Assembly (NCBI GenBank): GCA_011057175.1
Contig: DSBZ01000030.1
Location: 1 to 5,940, forward strand
Direction of reading: 5' to 3'
DNA from: Candidatus Acetothermia bacterium
GTDB lineage: Bacteria > Bipolaricaulota > Bipolaricaulia > Bipolaricaulales > Bipolaricaulaceae
DNA: 5,940 nt
Under the pieces are notes generated by a model, which saw only the letters and a list, made by a program, of their open reading frames with translations, was not told the origin of the DNA and ran no database searches. The number at the start of each line of letters is the position of its first letter. Position 1 is the stretch's first letter. This document shows, one piece after another, positions 1-5,701 of this stretch. The position numbers were made by a program, and so were the translations under genes.

Positions 1-515
1 ATCGCAAGCGCGACCCACGCGACGAGGAACGCCGTCGGGAGAAGGATGGTGGTGAGGCACGCCAGGTGTCGCGCGAGCCAACCCAGGCGCGTGACCCCTG
101 GGTACCACTCGTCGAAGTGAGGCGTGATCGTGGGGCTACGAACCGGCTGTCCGATGAGGAGCCGAAGTCCGCTGCGATGGAACTCCGCCCCCGCGAACTC
201 CCCTTCCAGCTGCCTGAGCAGCCCCTGCCAATGGGCGACTTCGCGGGACAAGCGGTGCCGGATCGCAAGCCAGTAGGTACTGATCAGAACCCCAAACACT
301 GCCAGCACCGTGGTCAGACAGCGTAGCCCGGGGGGCGCGACGTACCCGTTGTAAGCGTCCTCGAGCACGGCGATGCCGAGCACGACGCCCAGGATGAGGA
401 GGAGAACGCTCGCGACCAGGCATGTCCCCCCCAGATTCCAGTACGTGCGCTCCTTGTTGGCCGCCGTAACGCTCACTGCCTGGTACACGGACAACCATTC
501 GTGCAGTTCCACCAC
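1..515 (-). CDS. Membrane protein of unknown family, N-terminal part (runs off left edge)
   Basis: An open frame of 171 codons runs from GTG at 515 leftward past the window edge with no stop; the frame is closed upstream by TGA at 525-527. A GAGGGGG Shine-Dalgarno (520-526) precedes it, and a second GTG at 510-512 is an alternative start. The composition is that of a real integral membrane protein. A short amphipathic N-terminus (ELHEWLSVYQ) is followed by transmembrane segments at about residues 28-51 and 64-85, linked by a short loop with EDAYNGY. Next comes a soluble stretch of about 60 residues with a likely helix (HWQGLLRQLEGEF, about 95-107), then a third hydrophobic segment from about 150 to the edge. 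The plan resembles small bacterial proteins with a two-helix hairpin and a helical cytoplasmic part, but I do not recognise the family and assign no function. The gene is divergent from the cyclase at 712. Confidence 0.75.
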   Translation of the reverse strand, partial: MVELHEWLSVYQAVSVTAANKERTYWNLGGTCLVASVLLLILGVVLGIAVLEDAYNGYVAPPGLRCLTTVLAVFGVLISTYWLAIRHRLSREVAHWQGLLRQLEGEFAGAEFHRSGLRLLIGQPVRSPTITPHFDEWYPGVTRLGWLARHLACLTTILLPTAFLVAWVALA

Positions 516-533
516 GGCACCCCCTCACGATCG

Positions 534-548
534 GGCTTGGCCGAAGCG
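534..548 (+). repeat. 15-bp hairpin-forming repeat, copy 1
   Basis: GGCTTGGCCGAAGCG occurs here and again, identical and in the same orientation, at 3121-3135. The core folds as GCTT-GGCCG-AAGC, a 4-bp stem with a 5-nt loop. This copy lies 19 nt upstream of the start of the left minus-strand gene. Both copies are intergenic. A function such as a regulator site or RNA hairpin is inference only. Confidence 0.35.
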
Positions 549-601
549 TAGGGGGGAGCAACCCCTTCCCTAAGGAATCGGTTCAGCCCTTGACCGGACA
601 T

Positions 602-621
602 TCGTCCCCCAGATCGGACGA
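602..621. repeat. Inverted repeat in the divergent intergenic region
   Basis: TCGTCC (602-607) and GGACGA (616-621) are perfect inverted arms separated by 8 nt. The repeat lies between the left membrane-protein gene and the cyclase promoter, so it could be an operator or a small hairpin. Short dyads are common in GC-rich DNA, so this is only a candidate. Confidence 0.25.
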
Positions 622-671
622 GGGCCGTTGCCCGGAGCTGAAAGGGCGTTCTTGCCTGATCCCATTGAATG

Positions 672-701
672 TTGACGCGTTCATATCTCTCGCGGTAAAC
701 T
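672..701 (+). promoter_or_regulatory. Sigma70-like promoter of the diguanylate cyclase gene
   Basis: TTGACG (672-677) matches the -35 consensus at 5 of 6 positions. TAAACT (696-701) matches the -10 at 4 of 6, with an 18-nt spacer. The surrounding 660-708 stretch is clearly AT-rich against the GC-rich background. The predicted transcription start falls near 708, only about 4 nt before the GTG at 712. The message would therefore be leaderless or nearly so unless a later start is used. Confidence 0.55.
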
Positions 702-708
702 TTGTTTA
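696..708. promoter_or_regulatory. Dyad overlapping the -10 box and predicted transcription start
   Basis: TAAAC (696-700) and GTTTA (704-708) form a perfect 5-bp inverted repeat around TTT. The dyad covers the putative -10 and start point, where a bound repressor would block initiation. It may be an operator for the cyclase gene, but the half-sites are short and AT-rich promoter DNA gives such dyads by chance. Confidence 0.3.
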
Positions 709-711
709 GCT

Positions 712-2154
712 GTGGGCGAGGTGCCGCAAGGCTCGAAGGGGGGATCCACGCAGGTTCGGCTCGATGCAGCGCGTTCTCTAGGCTGTTCCGCGGGGGAGGG
801 AGTGGGAAGGGCGCTGGGGACCACCCTGGAGTCCATCGCCGACCTGGCGTTGCGGCAGACGCCATTCCGAAGGGTCGTGGTCAGCGGCTACGAGCCCCCC
901 CTGATCCCGACGGAGCCCTCTCGCGTGGTGGCATACGCGGCGCGCGGGCTCGTCCCCGAGGACGAAGCGGTGCTGCGCCGGTTCGTCGAGCAGGGGGGCA
1001 CCGTGACTGCTTCCCGCTTCCCCCCGTCCTGCCGGATCGGCTCCTCCTATTACATCCCCGCGAGAACGCCTCTGGAGGAGGTGTCCCCCCTCGTGCGGAG
1101 CCGCCGCCGGTTCATCGTGCCGGGAGGTTGGCACGAGGATGATCTCTTGCTCACCCCGCTCGAATTCGAGGGCCAGATCCTCGGGGCGATCTCGGTGGAT
1201 GATCCCCGTGACGGATCCCGCCCCACCCCAGCCACGCTCCACGCCCTCGCGGAGCTGGCACGGATGGCCGTCGCCTCCCTCCGCGGCGCCGAGAGAACGC
1301 GTCGCTTCGACCCGGATCAATCCCTGTTCCGCGTCCTGGCTGAGCACTGCATGGCCGGATTGTTGGTGACGGAAGGGGATCGCCTCTCCTACGCAAACGG
1401 GCGGGTCGTGGACCTGTTTGGCTACTCGCGAGAGGAGCTCCTCGCCCTGTGCCCGTGGTGGCAACTCATCCATCCCGACGAGCGGGCAGCGGTCCTCAGG
1501 CCAACGGGCGAGCTCCAACGGGCGGGGGTGAGGGCCCGCGGTGTCCGCAAGGATGCGAGCACGGTATGGCTCCTTGTGCGCACCTACCCCCTGCAGTGCC
1601 TGGATCGCCAGGCCCACTTGGTTGACTTGCTCGACATCAGTGAGCAAGTTCAGACCGAAGCATTGCTGCGCGAGAAGGCGATGCATGACCCCCTGACTGG
1701 GCTCTTCAATCGGCACTACTTCGACGAGACCATTCACACGGAACTCAAGAGATCTCAGCGCTACAAGAGGTCGTTCACCCTCCTTCTGACCGATCTGCGG
1801 GGGTTCAAGCGGGTGAACGATCAACTGGGGCACGCCCGCGGGGATGAGGTCCTGCGCTCCATCGCTCAGCTCATCCGGCAAACGCTGCGCGAGAGCGACT
1901 GGGTCGTCCGCTACGGTGGGGATGAGTTCCTGATCGTCCTCCCGGAAACAGCCAACCCCGTGGATGTCGTGGTGCAGAGGCTGCAGACGACCCTCGATCT
2001 CTGGAGCCGCGAACACCTCCCCGAGGTCCCGATCGCCATTGATGCCGGCTGGGCTGTGTGGACCCCTGACCGTCCCTACACGATCCGCGAGCTCCTCGAG
2101 GAGGCCGACGCCCAGCTCTATGCGGAGAAGAAGCGACAGGGTCTGCGGCTATGA
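712..2154 (+). CDS. Diguanylate cyclase with GAF and PAS sensor domains (GAF-PAS-GGDEF)
   Basis: This is a probable c-di-GMP synthase (2 GTP to c-di-GMP) of 480 residues from GTG 712. Residues about 33-190 look like a GAF domain, ending in the typical LTPLEFEGQILGAISVDD block. Residues about 204-310 are a PAS domain (DRLSYANGRVVDLFGYS, IHPDER). Residues about 322-478 are the GGDEF domain, starting DPLTGLFNR. The active-site motif GGDEF (402-406) is intact, with the metal-binding Asp361. An inhibitory-site RxxD (R393-D396) sits five residues before GGDEF, so product inhibition is expected. The usual DxD block reads D-L-R (361-363), so its second Asp is lost. No transmembrane segment is visible, so the protein is likely cytoplasmic with unknown ligands. 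GTG 721 and GTG 802 (just after GGGGGAGGG, spacing rather short) are alternative starts; the latter removes only a low-complexity N-terminus. Confidence 0.93.
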   Translation: MGEVPQGSKGGSTQVRLDAARSLGCSAGEGVGRALGTTLESIADLALRQTPFRRVVVSGYEPPLIPTEPSRVVAYAARGLVPEDEAVLRRFVEQGGTVTASRFPPSCRIGSSYYIPARTPLEEVSPLVRSRRRFIVPGGWHEDDLLLTPLEFEGQILGAISVDDPRDGSRPTPATLHALAELARMAVASLRGAERTRRFDPDQSLFRVLAEHCMAGLLVTEGDRLSYANGRVVDLFGYSREELLALCPWWQLIHPDERAAVLRPTGELQRAGVRARGVRKDASTVWLLVRTYPLQCLDRQAHLVDLLDISEQVQTEALLREKAMHDPLTGLFNRHYFDETIHTELKRSQRYKRSFTLLLTDLRGFKRVNDQLGHARGDEVLRSIAQLIRQTLRESDWVVRYGGDEFLIVLPETANPVDVVVQRLQTTLDLWSREHLPEVPIAIDAGWAVWTPDRPYTIRELLEEADAQLYAEKKRQGLRL

Positions 2155-2220
2155 CCCTAGGGGACGATGCGGAGCCGGTCGTTCCGATGTGAGGCGAGCG
2201 CCGCTGGGGGATCAAGATCG

Positions 2221-3096
2221 ATGAACCCGAGAACGCTCCCCGCGCTGGGCTCTATCGCCCTTGTCGCGGTGGCAATCCACCTCGCGGTGGCGGGAGCGGC
2301 TTTCGCTCAGGCCCCGGAACGGATGATCCTCGTCGGGGCCCCGCCCCTCGGTCCGACGTGGCTCCTTGCCGAGGACGGCACGCGTACTCCGGCTGGCTGT
2401 GGGCCCGAGGCAGCGCGGATTCTCCTTGCCTACTACGACCGTCGTTACGGATACCGGTTTCTGGCTGACGGCCCCGCGGCGGCGATCGCGGAGCTGTACA
2501 AGCTCATGGGTACGATCACCATCGTCTGGGGAGGGCAGCACCAGGGTCTGACGTGGCCATGGGCGTTCACCGCTGGGCTGCGGGCGTACATCGAACGGAA
2601 ATGTCCGCGCGGGGTCGTCCTCGGGACCGCGGACGGGAGCCTGGCCGCGGTGTTCGCGAGATCGGTCGAGCTCATCCAGCGGGGGGTGCCCCACGTGGTC
2701 CTGTTCGACTGGGCGGGGAAGGGCGGGATCTTCCCCAACCACTACGCGGTTGTGGTCGGTTACGACATATCAGGGGAGCGAAGGCACCTCGTCCTCAACC
2801 CTGGCTGGGGGTACGACTTCCAGCTCCTCGACATGAGCGACCCCGCAGCGGCGCCCGTGGCCCTGTACTGGATCGAGGAGATCCCCGATCCGCCTCCTGG
2901 CGAACCCGGAGTAGCGATCGGGCCCCCGTCCGGAGCCGGGATGTGGGAGGTCGAAGGGGGCGCTGCCCGCTTCCGGCCTGTGCTTCACCTGCACAGCGAT
3001 CCCCCGCGCATTGTGCGCTGGCCTCCCTCCACCCGCCTCGAATTCCCGGTTTCAGGGGTGGAGGACATTGTGATCGCGATGTGGGACGAGCGTTGA
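2221..3096 (+). CDS. Secreted C39-like (papain-fold) cysteine peptidase
   Basis: This is a 291-residue exported protein. An in-frame ATG exists at 2167, but ATG 2221 is chosen because it opens directly on a signal peptide: R4, a hydrophobic core at about 8-27, and a signal peptidase I site A-F-A|Q-A after residue 29. The mature region has the C39-like pattern: C60 in PAGCGPEAARILLAYYD, H174 in PNHYAVVVGYD, and N193 in LNPGWGYDF, the expected Cys-His-Asn/Asp triad order. No obvious oxyanion Gln precedes C60, so activity is likely but not certain. A Pro-rich linker (about 222-238) leads to a C-terminal region of about 50 residues that I do not recognise. The substrate cannot be told. The gene begins 66 nt after the cyclase stop on the same strand, so cotranscription is possible but unproven. 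Its Shine-Dalgarno is weak (GGGGG at 2206-2210). Confidence 0.8.
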   Translation: MNPRTLPALGSIALVAVAIHLAVAGAAFAQAPERMILVGAPPLGPTWLLAEDGTRTPAGCGPEAARILLAYYDRRYGYRFLADGPAAAIAELYKLMGTITIVWGGQHQGLTWPWAFTAGLRAYIERKCPRGVVLGTADGSLAAVFARSVELIQRGVPHVVLFDWAGKGGIFPNHYAVVVGYDISGERRHLVLNPGWGYDFQLLDMSDPAAAPVALYWIEEIPDPPPGEPGVAIGPPSGAGMWEVEGGAARFRPVLHLHSDPPRIVRWPPSTRLEFPVSGVEDIVIAMWDER

Positions 3097-3116
3097 TTCA
3101 CCTGTGCGTCAGCGGA

Positions 3117-3138
3117 GTCCGGCTTGGCCGAAGCGGAC
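3117..3138 (+). other. Hairpin between the peptidase gene and glpX (contains repeat copy 2)
   Basis: GTCC (3117-3120) pairs with GGAC (3135-3138), and GCTT (3122-3125) pairs with AAGC (3131-3134). G3121 is bulged and the loop is GGCCG, giving an 8-bp stem. It contains the second copy of the 15-bp repeat (3121-3135). No T-run follows, so it is not a classical intrinsic terminator. It may end or stabilise the peptidase transcript, or be a regulator site for glpX. Confidence 0.4.
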
Positions 3139-3152
3139 ATGGCGGCTACAGT
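3124..3152 (+). promoter_or_regulatory. Weak sigma70-like promoter candidate before glpX
   Basis: TTGGCC (3124-3129) and TACAGT (3147-3152) each match consensus at 4 of 6 positions with an ideal 17-nt spacer. The predicted start near 3159 would coincide with the Shine-Dalgarno (GAGGAAGG, 3159-3166) and leave a 14-nt leader. That makes this candidate doubtful. Transcription could instead come from further upstream. Confidence 0.3.
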
Positions 3153-3172
3153 GTTCCCGAGGAAGGATTGGG

Positions 3173-4156
3173 ATGAAGACGCCGCCGACGAGGAACCTCG
3201 CCCTCGAGCTCGTCCGGGTGACGGAAGCCGCCGCTCTGGCCGCGGGACGGTTCATGGGCCGTGGAGACAAGGAAGGCGCCGATCGGGCCGCCGTCGAGGC
3301 GATGCGGTACATGCTCGCCAGCGTGCAGATGGACGGGGTCGTCGTAATTGGGGAGGGGGAGAAGGACTGCGCCCCGATGCTCTACAGCGGGGAACGGGTC
3401 GGAGCAGGAGGGCCGCCCCATGTCGACATCGCGGTGGACCCGATCGATGGGACCAGTCCCCTCGCTACCGGGAACCTGAACTCGATCTCCACCGTGGCGA
3501 TCGCCCCGCGGGGGACGATGTTCGACCCGGGGCCATTCGTGTACATGAACAAGATCGCTGTAGGACCGGCAGCCAAAGGCAAGGTGGACATCGCTTCCCC
3601 GGTGGAGGCCAACCTCGCCGCGATCGCCCGGGCGAAGGGGGATCGGGTCGAGGACCTGACCGTGATCATCCTCGATCGGCCTCGCCACGAGGCGCTCATC
3701 GCTGAGGTCCGCCGCCTGCGGGCCCGGATCCGGCTCATCCCCGATGGCGACGTGGCGGCGGCCCTCATGACAGCGTGGCCGGATTCAGGGATCGACGTCC
3801 TCCTCGGGATCGGCGGGACCCCGGAGGGGGTCCTGGCCGCGTGCGCCCTGCGGGCGATGGGCGGGGAGATCCAAGGGCGGCTCGTGGCCCGCGACGAGGG
3901 GGAGCTCCGCCGCGGCCGGGAGCTGGGGTTCGACTTCGACCGCACCCTGACCATGGACGACCTCGTGGCCTCGGACGACGTCTGCTTCGCCGCCACCGGG
4001 ATCACCGACGGCGAGCTCCTGCGGGGCGTGAAGTACTCCGGCGGCGGGGCGACCACGGACAGCCTCGTCGTGCGGGGGCTCTCCGGCACCGTGCGCCAGG
4101 TGCGGGCCACCCATCGCCTGGAGAAGCTGAACCGGATCAGCCCGATCCCTTACTAG
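3173..4156 (+). CDS. glpX: Class II fructose-1,6-bisphosphatase (GlpX type)
   Basis: This enzyme hydrolyses fructose 1,6-bisphosphate to fructose 6-phosphate in the cytoplasm, the committed step of gluconeogenesis; some family members also act on sedoheptulose 1,7-bisphosphate. The 327 residues match the family's usual 320-340. Landmarks in order: GDKEGAD (31-37), VVIGEGEKDCAPML (57-70), the metal-binding DIAVDPIDGTS (85-95), YMNKIAVGP (124-132), LIPDGDV (188-194), GIGGTPEGV with E218 (212-220) and AATGITDGELL (273-283). The usual DPIEGT reads DPIDGT here, an Asp-for-Glu change. ATG 3173 is chosen over upstream in-frame codons because it follows GAGGAAGG (3159-3166) at 6 nt and starts the conserved N-terminal helix. 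The next gene begins 8 nt after its TAG, indicating an operon. No type I bisphosphatase is visible in the window. Confidence 0.96.
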   Translation: MKTPPTRNLALELVRVTEAAALAAGRFMGRGDKEGADRAAVEAMRYMLASVQMDGVVVIGEGEKDCAPMLYSGERVGAGGPPHVDIAVDPIDGTSPLATGNLNSISTVAIAPRGTMFDPGPFVYMNKIAVGPAAKGKVDIASPVEANLAAIARAKGDRVEDLTVIILDRPRHEALIAEVRRLRARIRLIPDGDVAAALMTAWPDSGIDVLLGIGGTPEGVLAACALRAMGGEIQGRLVARDEGELRRGRELGFDFDRTLTMDDLVASDDVCFAATGITDGELLRGVKYSGGGATTDSLVVRGLSGTVRQVRATHRLEKLNRISPIPY

Positions 4157-4164
4157 GTGGTACG

Positions 4165-4566
4165 GTGGCGAGCATCGTCACGCGTTGCGGTTACCGCTGC
4201 GATCTCTGCCTCGCCTACAAGGAGAACAACCGCGGCCTGGACGGTCAGAAGAGGATCAGCGACGGCTGGTTCACCTACCATGGGTTTCGGATCCCACCGC
4301 AGGAGACTCGCTGCGACGGGTGCCTCACCCTGGATGCGGAGCGCCCGCGGTTCGTGGACGCGGGCTGTCCAGTTCGGGCGTGCGTACTGGGGAAAGGTCT
4401 GGCTGACTGCGCCGGTGGTGCCGGTTACATGTGCGACAAGCTTGGGAGTCGGACCGTGCACCGCGCGGCGGTTGAGGCGAAGTTGGGCCACCCGATTCCC
4501 GAACAGGACTACTTGGACTTCGTGCGACCCTACGAGAACAGGGCACGCCGCGACGCGCTGCGCTAA
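4165..4566 (+). CDS. DUF3795 family cysteine-rich (probable metal-binding) protein
   Basis: This is a 133-residue protein with nine cysteines in the DUF3795 pattern: CGYRCDLC (C8, C12, C15), CDGC (C50, C53), C68 and C73 in CPVRAC, then C82 and C90. The family usually carries a further Cys between the last two (CxxC....C), and here that position is Gly85. The cysteines suggest zinc or Fe-S binding. No reaction is established for the family. GTG 4165 is chosen because it lies 4 nt after AGGTGG (4155-4160) and just before the conserved first Cys cluster; the same frame stays open upstream only because it reads through glpX out of frame. The gap to the glpX stop is 8 nt, so the two are probably cotranscribed and possibly translationally coupled. 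Its TAA overlaps the end of the minus-strand DUF454 remnant tail to tail. Confidence 0.88.
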   Translation: MASIVTRCGYRCDLCLAYKENNRGLDGQKRISDGWFTYHGFRIPPQETRCDGCLTLDAERPRFVDAGCPVRACVLGKGLADCAGGAGYMCDKLGSRTVHRAAVEAKLGHPIPEQDYLDFVRPYENRARRDALR

Positions 4567-4726
4567 GCCCCCCAGCGGCGGGTGGGGAGGCGGAGGATCT
4601 CCACGTCACGCCGAGGGCGATCGCCGCGAGGAGGAAGCGCAGCCGCCAGAAGCGGGCGATGAACAGGGCCGAGAACGCCACTGAGCCCCAGATGAGGAGG
4701 AGCCGCTTCGCCGACGCGCTCAGGGC
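4563..4726 (-). pseudogene. DUF454/YbaN-type inner-membrane protein, C-terminal remnant with frameshift
   Basis: Read on the minus strand from about 4726, one frame gives ALSASAKRLLLIWGSVAFSA and then a second hydrophobic stretch, LRFLLAAIALGVTW. This matches the last membrane part of the DUF454 (YbaN) family. At 4599-4600 one base seems to be missing. After it, the next frame (from 4598) reads ILRLPTRRWGA and stops at TAG (4563-4565), and ILRLPT is a characteristic DUF454 ending. The inferred native stop overlaps the DUF3795 stop (4564-4566), as expected for tightly packed convergent genes. About 55 of the usual 115-125 residues are present. The N-terminal half is absent, no ATG, GTG or TTG start lies nearby, and upstream DNA is the glycosyltransferase in another frame. 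It is therefore a remnant, unless sequencing or assembly error created it. Confidence 0.65.
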
Positions 4727-5688
4727 TGTGCGCCTCGTGGGACCGCGACGCCGACCGCTCGGGCGATCTCGTCCGCGATGTCGAGCGAGGCGTTGGGGTA
4801 CGCGATCTTCGGTGTGTTCTCCCGCCGGCGGGCGAGCTCGTCGGGGGAAGAGAGCCACCGGGCGACGACGGCCCGCACCTCTTCCGGGCCCTTCGCGTAC
4901 ACGCCGGCCCCGGCGTCCGTCACGAATCGGACGTTGGCGAGCCCGTTCACCATCCCCCCGGTGAGGACCATGGGGAGGCCCATGATCGCTGCCTCGGCGA
5001 TCACCCCCGGCCCGGGTTTGCCGACCACGATGTCCGCGCCCCGCATGAGGAGCTCCATGTTCGTCACGAACCCGTACACGTGGACGAGGCCCTTCCACGG
5101 GGCTGCGCGCAGCCGCGCGGCGAGGAGGGCGAACTTGGGGTGCGCGGGGTGGCCCACGAGGCGGAGCTTGTCGGGAGGGAGCCCGAGCGCGATCGCGCGC
5201 TCGATGGCGCTCGGTGTCGGCACGAGGCACCGGTCGAGCCCGGGGTGGTACCACCCGCTGTGGGGAGAGGCCATGTCCGTGATCACGGCGAGGAGGGGAA
5301 TCCGCGCCCTTGCCGCCCGGCGGACGGCCACGGCGTAGCCGCTGAACCCAGCGTGGAGGACGACCATCCCCCTCCACTCCCGGAGGGCCCGCACGCAGGG
5401 TCCCTTCCGGAGGACCCAGGAGGGGAGGCCCTTGCGCCCGATCCGGGTGCTGAAAAAGCGGTCCATCTGAGCTACGAAGAAGTCGTAGGACGGCTGATGG
5501 CGGGCCACCCACCGGGGGTAGATCTCCGGCGCCCACTTCACAGGGGGAAGGCCACAGCGGCGGAACACATCGAAGTACTCGCACGCGAACGTGCCCGGGT
5601 AGCGGTGGTGAAGTGCGGCCTCGATTGCTTTCCCCGCCGCGCGATGGCCGCCGCCCGTGTCCGACATGAGAAACCCAATTCGGATCAT
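4720..5688 (-). CDS. GT28/MGDG-synthase-like glycosyltransferase with apparent internal deletion
   Basis: Intact relatives move a sugar from a UDP-sugar to diacylglycerol or a similar lipid at the membrane. This copy has 322 residues from ATG 5688, whereas relatives have about 370-380. The N-terminal acceptor domain looks complete: IGFLMSDTGGGHRAAGKAI (4-22), HAGFSGYAV (112-120), VITDMASPHSGWYHP (135-149) and LVGHPAHPKF (177-186). The C-terminal donor domain resumes at about 188 with LAARLRAAPWKG, GFVTNMELLMRGADIVVGKPGPG (206-228) and GLPMVLTGG (237-245). The segment that should lie between, the first strand and Gly-rich loop of the donor Rossmann fold, is missing in frame. The usual GQExGN donor-loop motif reads NGLAN (248-252). 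ATG 5688 is chosen because it starts the conserved first strand; the in-frame ATG at 5811 lies inside the tRNA. There is no clear Shine-Dalgarno. It is probably inactive or altered. Confidence 0.82.
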   Translation of the reverse strand: MIRIGFLMSDTGGGHRAAGKAIEAALHHRYPGTFACEYFDVFRRCGLPPVKWAPEIYPRWVARHQPSYDFFVAQMDRFFSTRIGRKGLPSWVLRKGPCVRALREWRGMVVLHAGFSGYAVAVRRAARARIPLLAVITDMASPHSGWYHPGLDRCLVPTPSAIERAIALGLPPDKLRLVGHPAHPKFALLAARLRAAPWKGLVHVYGFVTNMELLMRGADIVVGKPGPGVIAEAAIMGLPMVLTGGMVNGLANVRFVTDAGAGVYAKGPEEVRAVVARWLSSPDELARRRENTPKIAYPNASLDIADEIARAVGVAVPRGAQP

Positions 5689-5701
5689 CGGATGACCAGG
5701 A

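Noticed and set aside
549..572. TAGGG/CCCTA stem as a terminator or hairpin
   Set aside because: It needs G-T wobbles and has no T-run; likely chance pairing of G and C runs.
473..865. Minus-strand frame of 130 codons across the divergent intergenic region
   Set aside because: It overlaps the start of the better-supported left membrane gene, crosses the cyclase promoter and cyclase N-terminus, and shows no recognisable domain.
778..2016. Long minus-strand frame (412 codons) opposite the diguanylate cyclase
   Set aside because: It is fully antisense to a well-supported GAF-PAS-GGDEF gene, with no family-like motif of its own; such frames are common in high-GC DNA.
3775..4164. N-terminal extension of the DUF3795 frame into glpX
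   Set aside because: The extension is out-of-frame translation of glpX, rich in Arg, Gly and Pro. DUF3795 homology begins at the first Cys cluster right after GTG 4165.
4567..4590. CCCC/GGGG stem between the convergent genes as a terminator
   Set aside because: There is no T-run on either strand, and the bases belong to the DUF454 remnant's coding end.
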